Shown: piece after piece, positions 37,299-48,374 of the stretch | How the letters are laid out: every line of letters begins with the position of its first letter | Position numbering within the stretch: position 1 is the stretch's first letter | From: Orbilia blumenaviensis | Taxonomy: Eukaryota > Ascomycota > Orbiliomycetes > Orbiliales > Orbiliaceae | Direction of reading: 5' to 3' | DNA length: 64,000 nucleotides | NCBI GenBank assembly: GCA_036872755.1 | Contig: JAVHNS010000005.1 | Span: 2,480,001-2,544,000 of the forward strand | Made by a program: the position numbers and the translations under genes | Notes under the pieces: model-generated | What the model saw: only the letters and a program-made list of their open reading frames with translations | What the model was told of the DNA's origin: nothing | Databases searched by the model: none

Positions 37299-40200
37299 TT
37301 ACTTCATCCCTGTCAAGGTAGCGAAGTTGATACTAGGGCTATCAGTCAAGCCTTGTGTGTATTGATCCCATTGAAACCAGTCAAAATCCAAGGGTCCCTG
37401 TCTATGTGCTTGTTGCATTTGGCTCTGGAAATCCACGGGCTCAGCCATGAGCGCTTCGAGGTCAAAGTCAAATCCAGCGGTGGCACCGTCAAACATCGCA
37501 GCCATACCACTATCGAATGGTAGTGATGGTGCCGATGGGTCGGCGGAGGCAGATCCGAGAGACGCAGCCGAAGACGACGATGCCTTGCCATTGTCATGGG
37601 AAGAACCTGGACGACCCGATGCGGCGGGCTGGTTGCCTCCGATGTTAGGCCAACGAAGGAAATTGAAGGCGTGTGGGAACAATGTTGGGAGTTCGGAGTC
37701 TGGCCGAGAGACGGAGTTTGTGTAGGTGCCACCAACAGGTGTGTCAATACTACTTACACTCCCTGGGCGCGAAGTGGAATTAGGGTTCGGTCGCTTTCCG
37801 TCTTCAGACTTAGAGTCGGCATTGATAGCTGAGTGCTTTCGCTTGCGTGACTCAGAATGAGAGGGCTTCTCGAATTTGCGAAGGACGACCGCTGCAATTT
37901 GGGTGAAGGTCTCCGCAATCCGTAGGAGCTTAGAGGCAGATTCATTGGCGGCCTTCATGCGGTCGAGATAAGAGACAACATGCTGCATGAGGACGAAGTC
38001 ATCACGAGAGGATTTCTCCTCCGGGTTGCGAATGACATTGGAAAACAGCACAAAGAAAGGAGTAAATGGGAAGTACTGGAAGAGCCTATTCACCGGGTGT
38101 TATTAGAGATAGTAGATAATCAATCAGAAGGAAAGTCTGCATACCAAAGAAGAACGCTACCATCGGCGGCATCGTTGTTAACCTCGAGGGTTTGCTTGAT
38201 CAGCTGCACACTGGTTCTTGCAGAATCCAAGCATATAGCCTCGCTCAACTCGCCGCCACCCTTATTGACTCTGTGAATCATAATCATACTGTTATGAAAG
38301 GAGAACTTGATTTCGAGCTCAAGATACTGTTTCTCGAACAGCCCAATGGAGGGAATAAGTTGAAGTCCAGCTCCATTTTGGGCCCACCAGTTTCGAAGTT
38401 CAAGCTCGAGTTCCTTTGAAGCATGTTGACGGTCCTCATCGCTCGCCTTGCAAGCTGAAGCAGAGTATAGCCTCATATAAATTTGGCTTTGAATTTTTGC
38501 TAGCCAGACCCATCCGGAGAAATGCTGAGTGAGGAGGACATTGCCGGTAACATTGTCTGGAAGGTCGACATCAACATCGAAATCTGGAAGGCAAGTGCTT
38601 CGCCCGAAAGTGAGAGAAAGCGCCTTGTCCATCACATAAAGGGTCCAAAACACTAGCTGCCGCTCGACTGCCTCCTCCTCCGAGAAATTCTGGGCCGGAT
38701 GGGATTGCCTGTGCAAACCTATTGCCTGGGCTAATCGACACGCTTGGGATAGTAACATCCAGCACAAACCGGGTTTGGAAATCTCTTGGGCAACAATGGC
38801 GAGAGTCAACAGAGCTTGAACGTTGATCAGATTGGGAGTCAACAGAATGCTGACATCGTCAAAGGCGGCCCAACTGTTGAAAAAGTACTTTTCGACAAGT
38901 GCAATCTGAATATCCTCCTTCTTGTTGGTGCCCATGCCATAAAGACTAAAGAGTAGCACGTTGTTGAAACAAACTAGCCACCCTCTATCGCTCATCGCCG
39001 ACGGCTTTTCATACATTTTGTTGACATTCTTCATAAAGCTGTCGTATCTGAATAGAGGGAAGAACTTGTTGATCTTGGTAAAAAAGTTATCGATGAGGCG
39101 GATAGCCTCATCACGGCTGGGGGCGATGTAGTCTCGACCACCCATCTTAAGTTCCATGTAACCGTCGTATGGGAGCAGATTGGCAATGTTACTATCAAGT
39201 CCCTTCAACGTTCGCAAAGCACTCATGGCTTCGACGACACCGGCCGCTGTGCTGGACTGGATACTACCTGGACCAGCCTGCGCAGCTGCCGCCGCACTAA
39301 GCCGTGCCTCCGCTAAGCTTTCGGCTTCCGAGGAAATAGACAAAATAGACGATGCACCGAGGTAGTGAACATTTCCTTTTGGGTCTTTAACTAAAGTTCT
39401 AGGCGGGGCAGATCCAGTAGGCGATCCTGCCTGTCCTGGCTGGTGCCTAGGGGTTGAAGCCGAAGTCGTCGGTCCGCCCGTATTTAGAAACGACGGCGGC
39501 ATCCTGCTCGGCGTAGTAGCCCCGCCACTTTCTCGAGACGGTGATGGTGACAACAGCGAGGGGAACCCAGGTGGGGTGGGGTGCATGGTCGCCATTGGAC
39601 TATGCATCATCTGGCTTGCGAACGGTGACGATTGTTGGGGGGGGAGGGCCTGGACTTGGGATTGCTGCTGTTGATTGTGGTGTGCCGTCATATTGGATAA
39701 CTCGAGGGCAACCGCGATTCGCTGCATAGTGGATTCCAATCGATCGAGGCGCTCGTGGACCTCCTCAAAGCGGTGGGCACTATACCCATTGTTAGAACCG
39801 TGCACTTCTATCACAGCATATTGAGACAGAGTATCATGCAACATACATGCGTGTGGACTCATTCTCACGCTTCTGGCGTTCGGAATAGGTACATGCAGCT
39901 TTCCAAGTTTTGCAATTGCGACATACTGGTTTCTCGCGACCGCACCGGACCTATCGTTATGTGTCAATTGAATTTTTTTTTTTTTTTTTTTTTTTTTTTC
40001 TTCTCTCCTTTACACTGTCACCGTACATAGGAGACGGGAAGGCAGCGGCCTAGGATAGGAGTTGTATGTTACCTTTTTCTCACGGCATAGATCGCAGGCA
40101 GGATTTCTAGCGGTGACGGGTTGCTTTGGTGGGTCAAATTGCAGTTAGCATTTTTTTGTTTTGTAGTTAATCTACTAAACACACATGCAGCTAGAAGTAG

Positions 40201-40414
40201 CGATACGGCTCGAATTGACGGATTCGAACGGGCTATAACGGAGTAGTTGTATATTGAATATGCATATATCTCTTTGAGGGGAAAGGTCTTATGGTGCAGT
40301 GATGTTTGTGGCAGAGTGTGTGTTTATGTGATATCTGGTGGATTCTAAACTTACCCCTTGTTGGTCACCACCAGATTCCGAGCCGTCGTCCTTGTGGTCG
40401 TCCTGTTTTGTCAT
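37299..40414 (-). CDS. Zn(II)2Cys6 transcription factor with fungal-specific middle domain
   Basis: Five exons: 40414-40355, 40123-40073, 39950-39847, 39779-38145 and 38085-37299 (878 aa). The zinc cluster is split over exons 2 and 3: ACDLCREKK joined to VRCGREKPVCRNCKTWKAAC, giving C30-x2-C33-x6-C40-x6-C47-x2-C50-x6-C57, the exact family spacing. That join proves the intron of 39951-40072. A basic linker and a leucine/arginine heptad segment (RFEEVHERLDRLESTM, about 75-92) for dimerisation follow, then a Gln/Pro/Ser-rich linker. The middle homology region lies at about 300-560 (FFTKINKFFPLF, RLAQAIGLHRQ, FGRSTCLPDFDVD). The C-terminus is Ser/Pro-rich with acidic-hydrophobic patches (FDFDLEAL, LDFDWFQW) that look like activation segments. 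A nuclear regulator binding CGG-type half sites is expected from the family; its targets cannot be inferred from these neighbours. Confidence 0.92.
39973..39999. repeat. 27-bp homopolymer inside the intron that splits the zinc cluster
   Basis: T27 on the plus strand, hence A27 in the transcript. It lies in intron 2 (39951-40072) of the Zn2Cys6 gene, 22 nt upstream of the acceptor, where a pyrimidine tract would be usual. Confidence 0.9.
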
Positions 40415-41387
40415 GGAGCTGAATTGGGAAGTGAAAAATAAGACGACGATATCACCGTTACCCCAAAAGAGGACGGAATATGACGGATTGAAGGTGATTA
40501 AGTTGGCGACTTTGAGATGTCGCGTGGGAGCATAAAGACAGAGAGGAGTCAATCCAGGGGGGAAAATAAAGCTTGGGAGTCGGCAAATTGTATCAACAAC
40601 AGAGCGCAACCGATGTTTGCGTGATCGAACTGGGAAGGAAGAAGACAATCGATCAAAATTCAGTGCCCCAATCCAATGGAGAATGGACTGGCAAGGGAGG
40701 CAATTGGTGGGGCCGGCTAGGCTGAATGAGGGTAAAATCCGAGTGGCTGTCTCGGGACCCTGTGGCTCTGCCGTATATTGCTCTTCTGCAGTATGGTTAT
40801 ATGTGTTATGTTTGTCCAGTCGGCGTTAAGACAGGATCCAGCGGGCATCCAATATCTCGCTTCTGTTGAAAGAAGTGCCGATGCAGTACAGTGTGGTGCA
40901 GTTGGTGTTGAAGTTAGAGACAGTGAGAGATGGTGATGGTGATGGAGGAGGTTAAGTACACAAAGGAAGGAGGAGAGGATAATAAGGAGAAGAGAAAGTA
41001 AGGGCTTAAAAGAGACTGGTTGACGTCTGAGATTACAAAGGTACGTCAGCGACTGTGGCAGAGATGGGGATCGAGGTCGGTTTCTCTGCAATGAGGGGAT
41101 ACCCGTCGCTAATATCGGCCTCTTCACCAGGAGTCCCGGCCGCCGAACCTGCGGATAATCTCTGCGCCGCAACACAACACAGCACATTCGTTCATCCGAT
41201 CTGGTGGAAACGGAAATCTGCGGCTTGATGACACCCACGTGACTCATCTCGTGGTGGGATTGTCTGTCTCCAACTTAACATTAACTCTATCAATTTGTCT
41301 AACATCGCCACCGCCTCGAAGCTTAACCCATTCATCTGCGTATTATCTAATCACTACCCCATTAATCCCCAATCCGGACATCTACCA

Positions 41388-41408
41388 CATCATCATCATC
41401 ATCATCAT
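41388..41408. repeat. (CAT)7 microsatellite
   Basis: Seven perfect CAT units, non-coding. Confidence 0.9.
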
Positions 41409-44208
41409 TGTATCCAGAAGATATCGACAGGAGGTATACGGCTGATCCGGCGTGTCGGCAGGTGAGCGGAACCTCTCGGTTGATTACACACCCTTCACGG
41501 ATTCGAAGAACGGGGCTGTGCAACGTTATAATTATGTCAGGCAGCCTCGATTACATACTTCCGCAACTTGTCCCCCACTGACACGCGAAAAATACGATGC
41601 CGACATATCCCGTACTTACATACTCTCTTCGCTGCTTGAGCGTGTATCTGCTCATGTAAGGGGTAGAATCGATGCTTTGATTTTCCATGTACCTATATGC
41701 AGGGGAAAACCGCGAGCTTCTAATTCTTGATCACCTATCTGTTTCAACTTTCTCTTCTCTCTCTCTTTTTCGATTTAATCTAATGTGTTGTGTAATTACT
41801 ATATATGCGCGAGTGCTTATATAAATTGATACCGAATGTAGGATGCATGCAAGGGAATAATCGGCACTGCGATTCAATTCGATATTCGACATGTATCGCT
41901 GTTCTATTACCCTTGAGGCTTCTGCATGAAACGATTGAAACTCGGTCCATGGCCCGATGAGCAGCACTTGTGCATCCGATCCTAAGATCTTGGTTCGTTC
42001 CGCAGGTTCGTGGGATGATTCGAGATTAACCTTCGACCGTCCCGAATCCCTAGCATATCAGATAAAGTGCCCCATCTGCCCCTCGTCGTTTGATGAGCGC
42101 TGCAGATGTGAGCGGCGAGTCTCCTGAATACTAGCTGCCCATAGGGTTGCAATGTAATTAATGCAGCAGAGAATAGCTAGAATTTTCGATAGCGGCGTTA
42201 GTTCTACCGTTCTGCGGCTGCATCTTCAAATGAGAACCTGCATTGTGGCCGGGATTTAGGATAGTTTAGGTATCCACTTTTCCCAATTTTCGTATCGATA
42301 TATCGCCGCTTTCGAAATTCCTTGGTCTTCGCCGTTTTTTTACCCTCCTCGGTCCGCTTCCCCCCAACATTCCTTTTTGTGGTATTTGGGTAGATAAAAG
42401 TTACATGAGAGCAGTAGTGTTGAAATTCCTCAGCACAAGTCTAGCAGAACTGGAGTTAGTAAGTACAAAACAACTAAGCCGGTACTCAAGGCCAGTCGCC
42501 AATGTCTTCTACGCCCGTTGCAGGGCCCTTTGGATAGACAAGCCAGGCACCAGGTTGGTGTCTTATATAAGAGCACCCAAGGTTATCAACCCATGTTCCT
42601 CGTGATGAGCAATCCCGGGTACAGATATAACGATCCTGCCGTCTTATCTCACGTTCGTCCATGATTAACGGGAGGATTGTGATCTTCACCACCGTTACAT
42701 GTATGTACATACATGCTAAGCTAAAGGATGGCAGCTAACTTTGCGGTGCTAGCATCTCTGGCTAGGAAAATTTTTTAAAAAAAATTTACATATCCATCAC
42801 CGAAGAAGAAATATTGTGATTTAATTCTTTCTTTTCTAGTGCATATGTATGTTTTACTATTATTTAGCTGAAGAACGCCGGTTTCTCGCGCCAATTACCC
42901 CAATGAACGGTCGAACCAAGTAGAGGGAAAGAAAAAAAAAAAAAAAATCTCAGAGCGCTAGAGCTTAGAGCTAGCTTGCTTGACATAAGTATCGCTGTAC
43001 AAGACAAAATTGTTAAAGAGGTACCCATGTCGACCTCCAGACTCGGTATGTTTTCAGAGTAAAACCCGTGCGGTTAACAGCCATCAGGGTCGCACAGATT
43101 CGAAACTTTGTATTCTCGGAATTTCGAACGTATATGTATGCATTGTATCTTATAGAACAATCGCCCAAGATGCAGCCTTTTCCTGACTTGATGACGGCTG
43201 AAGCTGTGGTGTCGATGGCTTCATGCTCAATTGGGGATCGCTTTCATACTAATGCCCATTTGTCCCGCCTTCTCTGGAGGGGCTTGCTGATCAAGGTCCA
43301 CAACCTTGCAAAAGTTTTCCCCAGTACTCTTCCTAGATTTTTCTTGTTCCCTCGAGTCACGCTGGGGTTTGGACCAAGCTCTATTTTTGGGCAGGGAAGA
43401 GACCCTGTCAACCGTGCGTGCTCAAGGTCGGATCCGATAGCGTTGAGACCTGGTCCCTTTCCCAGATTCAGTCATCCTCAAAACGTAGCAAACATAATGG
43501 CATATCCGACTTGACTTTTGTACCCAGAAACGAAAATGAAAACAAAAAAACCGGTTCTCGCATTGATATATGCAACCCGAACTTGATATCATATGTGGAT
43601 TAATCTAGGCGAATGAAGAGATATAGTGATCGGCTCGAGGAAATGAGAAATGAGGCAGGTTGAAGAACGCCCAGCTTGCTTTGGCGCAGTGGAGCAATGT
43701 ACCGAATACTGTACTATCATGGTGGCTCGCATGAAGTACCGGAACCAGACTCGCCTACAAAATGCGTATGCAGGCAGTCATACTTGTCGAATCCCTTTTT
43801 AAATCTCCAAAAGTGGCTCCATTTGGCCTTGTCTCTGGCCCAGGACAACGACCTAGTACTGTGGTTTATCAAAAAGTAATTTCTCGCCCTTGCCTCGATC
43901 CATCGCCAACCCGTGAATAGGGCATAGTCCCGTCCCTATTTCGTCGTTTATATGCGGAGCATACCCAAGTTCCCTCAATCCGTTTGCCAGTAGCAGGCGT
44001 TGTTCTCAGACAACATCGTGCTCGCTCTTTCTTTTTCGCATCCGCTAGCTACATTCTATATAATCGCCCAAACTTGACTTGACATTTAGACCAGGCCGTC
44101 GCCCTTCCTCATCACCACCTCGAGGCCTCTAGCTCTGTCAAAAGTACTGGTGTTTTTTTTTGCCTTCTGTACATTGTACATCCTGGACGGGGTTATGGTA
44201 CGATAGTG

Positions 44209-44230
44209 TTTTTTTTTTTTTTTTTTTTTT
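44209..44230. repeat. T22 homopolymer
   Basis: Twenty-two T followed by CCCTTCC, about 1.2 kb upstream of the ATG at 45422. Confidence 0.9.
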
Positions 44231-44831
44231 CCCTTCCTTTGACGAATCGTGAAGAGAAGTGAAGAGAATCGAGCCAAAAGTGTTTCAATTAGAACCGCGA
44301 CCCCAGCCACCTGTGCATCTGCATACGAATCGAATCGAACCGAACCGACAGCCCTTTATCACGCTACTCTACTTTACCTGTTTTTTGCTTTGCGCCCTCA
44401 AGAAGAAGGGAAAGGGAAGGGGGGAAAGGCGCTGACCATTCAGTATAATTATATCCACCTCCACCTCCAAAAAAGTCCCGGCGTGCTGAAACGAAGGCGG
44501 CCCCCATTCCGAGCGTTTCGTTTCGTTTCCTTCGTCGAATCATCGTCAGAGCATTTTTTTATCAAGTGAGGTAGGTGTGCCCCGACTGCAAAGGCTCTTG
44601 TCGAATGAGAATTCGAGCTTTGCCCCGTCTCAGATACCGATCATATCGTGTTTCCTTGCTTCCTTGCTTCCCGCTTGAGTTCCCTTGCGGATGCCTTTCG
44701 GTTCCCTTGCCTTTGCCTTTGCCTCGTCTTTGTCAGTTCGAGTTCCTTCGCACTGCAAATGTCATGTAACATATTGTGCGGTACTCCTGCCCGCTGCCAT
44801 CCTGCTAAGCTAAGTTATGGACAGTGTGAAC

Positions 44832-44859
44832 TGTGGATTGTGGATTGTGGATTGTGGAT
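44832..44859. repeat. Four tandem copies of TGTGGAT
   Basis: Four perfect 7-bp units in direct order, about 560 bp upstream of the start codon at 45422. Could be a simple repeat or an array of factor sites. Confidence 0.9.
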
Positions 44860-45421
44860 GCTGCGCAGCTTTTCGCATAACTTAAACCACGGCTCATCGC
44901 CCATGTTAGCCGCTCCATTCATTCCTTTCTTATCCTGTCTTCTCCTCCTTCGTTCCTTCGATCGGTTCCTTCCTCCCCGTATCTTCCGAGATACGCACTT
45001 ATGTCACATATTTCGTACGTGCTAACTTTACCAGCGGCGATAGACAGACAGACGTCACAGAAGGACGGATAGATAGTCAGCCAGCCAAAGGACATACTTG
45101 CAAGGTAGCCTGGCATCAGCGGGTTGTTTGTGCCATACAATTACTACAGCCCATCCATAACACAACAACGCAACACATTTCTCGCTGTTAGCCAACAGTT
45201 GCAGCTTCGCCTCCTCAGCCTGACCGCTTGACTAGTCGACCGCGAGTAATCTATAATCCGAATCCGAGTCAATTCACCCCTGCTGTTTCTATAATAACGG
45301 TCTTGGACCCACCGCTAGTTGCTTATACCGCCGCTGCAACATCAAAAGAAAAGTCAATTGGTACTTATTACTTAAGTGGTGCTTAGGTACTGTAACTACC
45401 TAAGTCTATATCTTGGAAACC

Positions 45422-46507
45422 ATGTCGCTTTTCCACAGTACGAAGCCTCAACTTCCCAAGTCGGCTTCCTTCCACAGTTCCCACCAATCCGATCTCATTG
45501 GTCTTGACAATACTGCTTCTACTGATATCCCAGTCGTCAAGAAGAGACGTACGTTTTTCCGTGGACACGCCAAATCGGACTCTGCATCCTCCCTTAAGGA
45601 CATCATGGTTGTACCACGCGAGGTCGCTGTAACTCCTCTTCCACCGCATTCTGCCAAGGAGGCGGTTATCCATCATCCTCATCCAGCTCCACCGCACCAT
45701 GAAGGTCTTCCTGCATCCCCCAGGCGAAATGCATCTCCTAAGCGGAGGGCTTCAACTACTCGTAGGCTCCAGAAGCGCCCGCCATCTCACTCTGGTGGTT
45801 CTTCTAGGACTAGTCCCAATGGTTCTCCCGCTCCTTCGCCAAATTACGTCTTTGACAAGCCACCTAGGATATCTAGTAAAGAATACACTCCTGCTCATCA
45901 AAATCTCTACATCATGGACGACGGCCAGGACGATGAAATGTACACTCTTTTCGAGATGATCAGCGGCAGCAAACCAATGACTCTCAATACGGCCGGCGCT
46001 CAGTCACAGCCATCATCTGCTTTCCCCAGCCCCGAATTACCGATGGATTCGCAGAGGTGCGAACTCAAGCGGAACGGCAAGGCCAACCCGCCACTTGGCC
46101 ATTCAAGAAACACTTCTGCTTCATCAGAATACTCTGTCATGAGCACCAGTACCTACCAAACCGAGTTTTCGGACTTTCAATTCGAGTTCAATGGTACCGA
46201 TCATCACGATAAGGAAGGAACCCTGCGAGGGGTCCCCCAGGAGTTCACATTCCCCAGGAAAGCCATGACCGCACCTGTCGGGAAGACCGGCGACCTCCTT
46301 AGCATCGAAATGACGAATGACTACGAAGATTGTGTGGCGAGCATCGCAGACCTGACGTCTGACGATGAATCTGATTATAGCTTCGAACACGGAGATGACT
46401 TGGATGACCTGGTCCTGGAGGAGGGCCTGGCCATTCAAGTGCAGATTAGGAAATATTGTTCGCCCATCTTGGTGATGATTAGTCCCAGGAGTAGCTGCGA
46501 GCTATGA
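45422..46507 (+). CDS. Ser/Pro/His-rich disordered protein, unknown function
   Basis: Single exon of 361 aa from ATG (GGAAACCATGTCG) to TGA. An earlier in-frame TTG at 45413 is not a credible start. The protein is mostly low complexity. There is a basic patch KKRRTFFRGHAKS near residue 40, a second basic Ser/Arg/Pro zone with RNASPKRRASTTRRLQKRP near 105-125, and many SP and SxxP sites. A more structured short motif is MDDGQDDEMYTLFEMI (about 165-180), and the C-terminal third is acidic (LTSDDESDYSFEHGDDLDDL). There is no signal peptide, membrane segment or catalytic motif. The two basic patches and many proline-directed Ser/Thr sites are compatible with a phosphoregulated nuclear or cortical protein, which is only inference. 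C-ending codon preference supports real coding sequence. The last 20 residues after LAIQ look less constrained, and a missed 3' intron is possible. Confidence 0.78.
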   Translation: MSLFHSTKPQLPKSASFHSSHQSDLIGLDNTASTDIPVVKKRRTFFRGHAKSDSASSLKDIMVVPREVAVTPLPPHSAKEAVIHHPHPAPPHHEGLPASPRRNASPKRRASTTRRLQKRPPSHSGGSSRTSPNGSPAPSPNYVFDKPPRISSKEYTPAHQNLYIMDDGQDDEMYTLFEMISGSKPMTLNTAGAQSQPSSAFPSPELPMDSQRCELKRNGKANPPLGHSRNTSASSEYSVMSTSTYQTEFSDFQFEFNGTDHHDKEGTLRGVPQEFTFPRKAMTAPVGKTGDLLSIEMTNDYEDCVASIADLTSDDESDYSFEHGDDLDDLVLEEGLAIQVQIRKYCSPILVMISPRSSCEL

Positions 46508-46674
46508 TTTTCTAAAGGAGCAGGATCTAACGGGGGGTTTTGTGTGGGCTGGAGTGCCACACGGAGTCACGGACATATATTATGCAAGGGGGTGGATATG
46601 GACTAATGGAAGGGGGTATACCTTATAGTGGAGGATAGTGTAATGAATTAATGATCTCACCCTGTCTCTCTATT

Positions 46675-46704
46675 TCTCTCTCTCTCTCTCTCTTTTTTTT
46701 TTTT
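46675..46704. repeat. (TC)n followed by a T run
   Basis: About ten TC units running into twelve T, 170 bp after the stop codon of the 45422 gene; likely 3' flank. Confidence 0.85.
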
Positions 46705-47081
46705 CTTCTTGTTTTCCCTTATTATTTTTCTCTCCTTTCCTCCCTTCAATGTATGGATATCACGGGACCACCTTTTTCTTTCGTTAATATTTGGAGTTTT
46801 TGATTGGATACGCGTATACGACTTGGTATTATTTCAAAAATTAAATATTGCATTGGATACTATATTTATGATAGCTCGTCACTTCTCTTATATTTTCTTT
46901 GAACATTTTCCTTCTTATTGTTTTTCCTGTGCCTATATCTACTCAGTCTTCAACTCTTTTCTTTTTTTCAGTATCTACTTTTAGCTTTGTACATGATTGT
47001 ATCACTTCTCCCTCTTACCCCTCAGATCCTTCCATCACGTATAATTCAGTTGACAGTATGAAAATAGCGTGTTCGCATTAG

Positions 47082-47525
47082 CTATATCAACGGTTGTTGA
47101 ATGTCTCGCATGTGCCGTATTGTAGTAATTTGACATGTATACCGATCGGTTACAGGGGTGTAGGTCAGTAAGTACCTAGGTAGGTAGTGGAGGTTAGTAA
47201 TGTACTGCTCCTGCAGGGGAGGGTTCCTGGCCGCGGTGTTATAGCCATCTGCTACACTCTGTGTAAGAGAGGCGATATACTGGCGAATTTGGCCAAATCC
47301 AGTCGTTTGGTACCACGTTGGATTCTGAGGTTCAACAGTTTTCAAATAGCTAAGTCCCTCCCAACTCTGGAGTATTCCCTTTCTCGACAGCCCAACGTTA
47401 ATTAACAGCTGACTTCTCTTGTCGTCATGAAGGATCTTGGAATTGAATATTATGGAACCAACTGTACTCCAGCTTCGAACAACGGAGGGCAGAATCGTTT
47501 TGGAGGGGCAATTTAGGGCTTGCAT
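47082..47525 (-). CDS. Doubtful small ORF, hypothetical
   Basis: ATG to TAG, 147 codons, convergent with the 45422 gene. The middle part reads plausibly (TTGFGQIRQYIASLTQSVADGYN), but the C-terminus from LPRYLLTYTPV looks like chance sequence. There is no signal peptide, membrane segment or recognised motif. It is among the longest ATG-started frames in a 7-kb gene-poor stretch, which is the only reason to list it. It could be one exon of a spliced gene or noise. Confidence 0.25.
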   Translation of the reverse strand: MQALNCPSKTILPSVVRSWSTVGSIIFNSKILHDDKRSQLLINVGLSRKGILQSWEGLSYLKTVEPQNPTWYQTTGFGQIRQYIASLTQSVADGYNTAARNPPLQEQYITNLHYLPRYLLTYTPVTDRYTCQITTIRHMRDIQQPLI

Positions 47526-48350
47526 GTTTGACAGATGGGATCAATTATTATGTTGGATCAAATGTGTGGTGGTTTTGTTGGTGGCGTTGAATTCAAAAAG
47601 CTACAATTGGTGAAAATCAAACGGCGAGCGCAGGGCCTTAAGGGTCGACCATGCATGCTTTCCGCGAGCTAAGCTACAAAGGAAGGGATTCTAAAAGCAA
47701 GGGACGTGGTCTGGCCCAAGGGACGTATACTAAAACTCTTCTTGTCTGGTGAGGTAAGGTGGTATGGGGTGATGTTTTCTATGATTTGGCCGGTTTAATC
47801 TCGGGGTTGATTGTATGATCTATAGATAAGCTCAGCTACGACTGTTTCATCTCTCGTTATGCATTTTGTGATGCAATGATATGGCCTACACCTGGCCAAT
47901 TAGGGTAAACTGTTGGATTTTTGAGAAGGAGGGGTGAGGGAAGGGCATCAATTATCGTCCCAACACATATCAGTAGCTGCCTAATCGATGGAGACTGCCA
48001 ATGGTCTAGATGGGAGGACGTCCGGACAGGCATATCCATCCAATGTTGAGAAAGCTATAAATCGGAAGGTATACAAGTAGGTATGAGGGTATGTTGCCAT
48101 TGTGACCTAGTGTTTGGAGTGTAGTGCAGGCAGGCCAGACGTCACATGTTTGGATGTTGAGACTTCGAAGCTTGTCGGATCATTCGAAGATGGGTCCGCT
48201 CATTCGCTGACCTGGATATACTGGCTGCTAGGTGTGGTAGCTGACTTCAGACCTGGTAGAGCTCTCCTGTCGGAGATTGAATTGCGATATTAGCAGAAAT
48301 CCATGTAAATATGCCAAGGTATACTCTAGGAAGCTGCTCAATTTTTTAAA

Positions 48351-48374
48351 TTTGTTTTTGTTTTTGTTTTTGTT
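48351..48374. repeat. GTTTTT tandem repeat
   Basis: Three perfect GTTTTT units with partial units on both sides. Simple repeat. Confidence 0.85.

Larger units (their letters stand above)
40415..45421. other. Intergenic, 5.0 kb between divergent genes
   Basis: Lies between the start of the Zn2Cys6 gene (-) and the start of the gene at 45422 (+), so it should hold both promoters. A 176-codon open frame on the minus strand (40717-41247) has low-complexity Leu/Ser/His content and no domain, and is probably leader sequence. Repeats: (CAT)7 at 41388-41408, T22 at 44209-44230, four copies of TGTGGAT at 44832-44859. From 44500 to 45000 it is pyrimidine-rich (TTCCTTGC-type repeats). Confidence 0.55.

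Noticed and set aside
40717..41247. 176-codon minus-strand ORF upstream of the Zn2Cys6 gene
   Set aside because: Low-complexity Leu/Ser/His sequence, no domain, and it ends before the zinc-finger gene start; more likely promoter or leader.
43068..43514. 148-codon plus-strand ORF
   Set aside because: It starts with GTG, and its composition and sequence show no domain or splice support.
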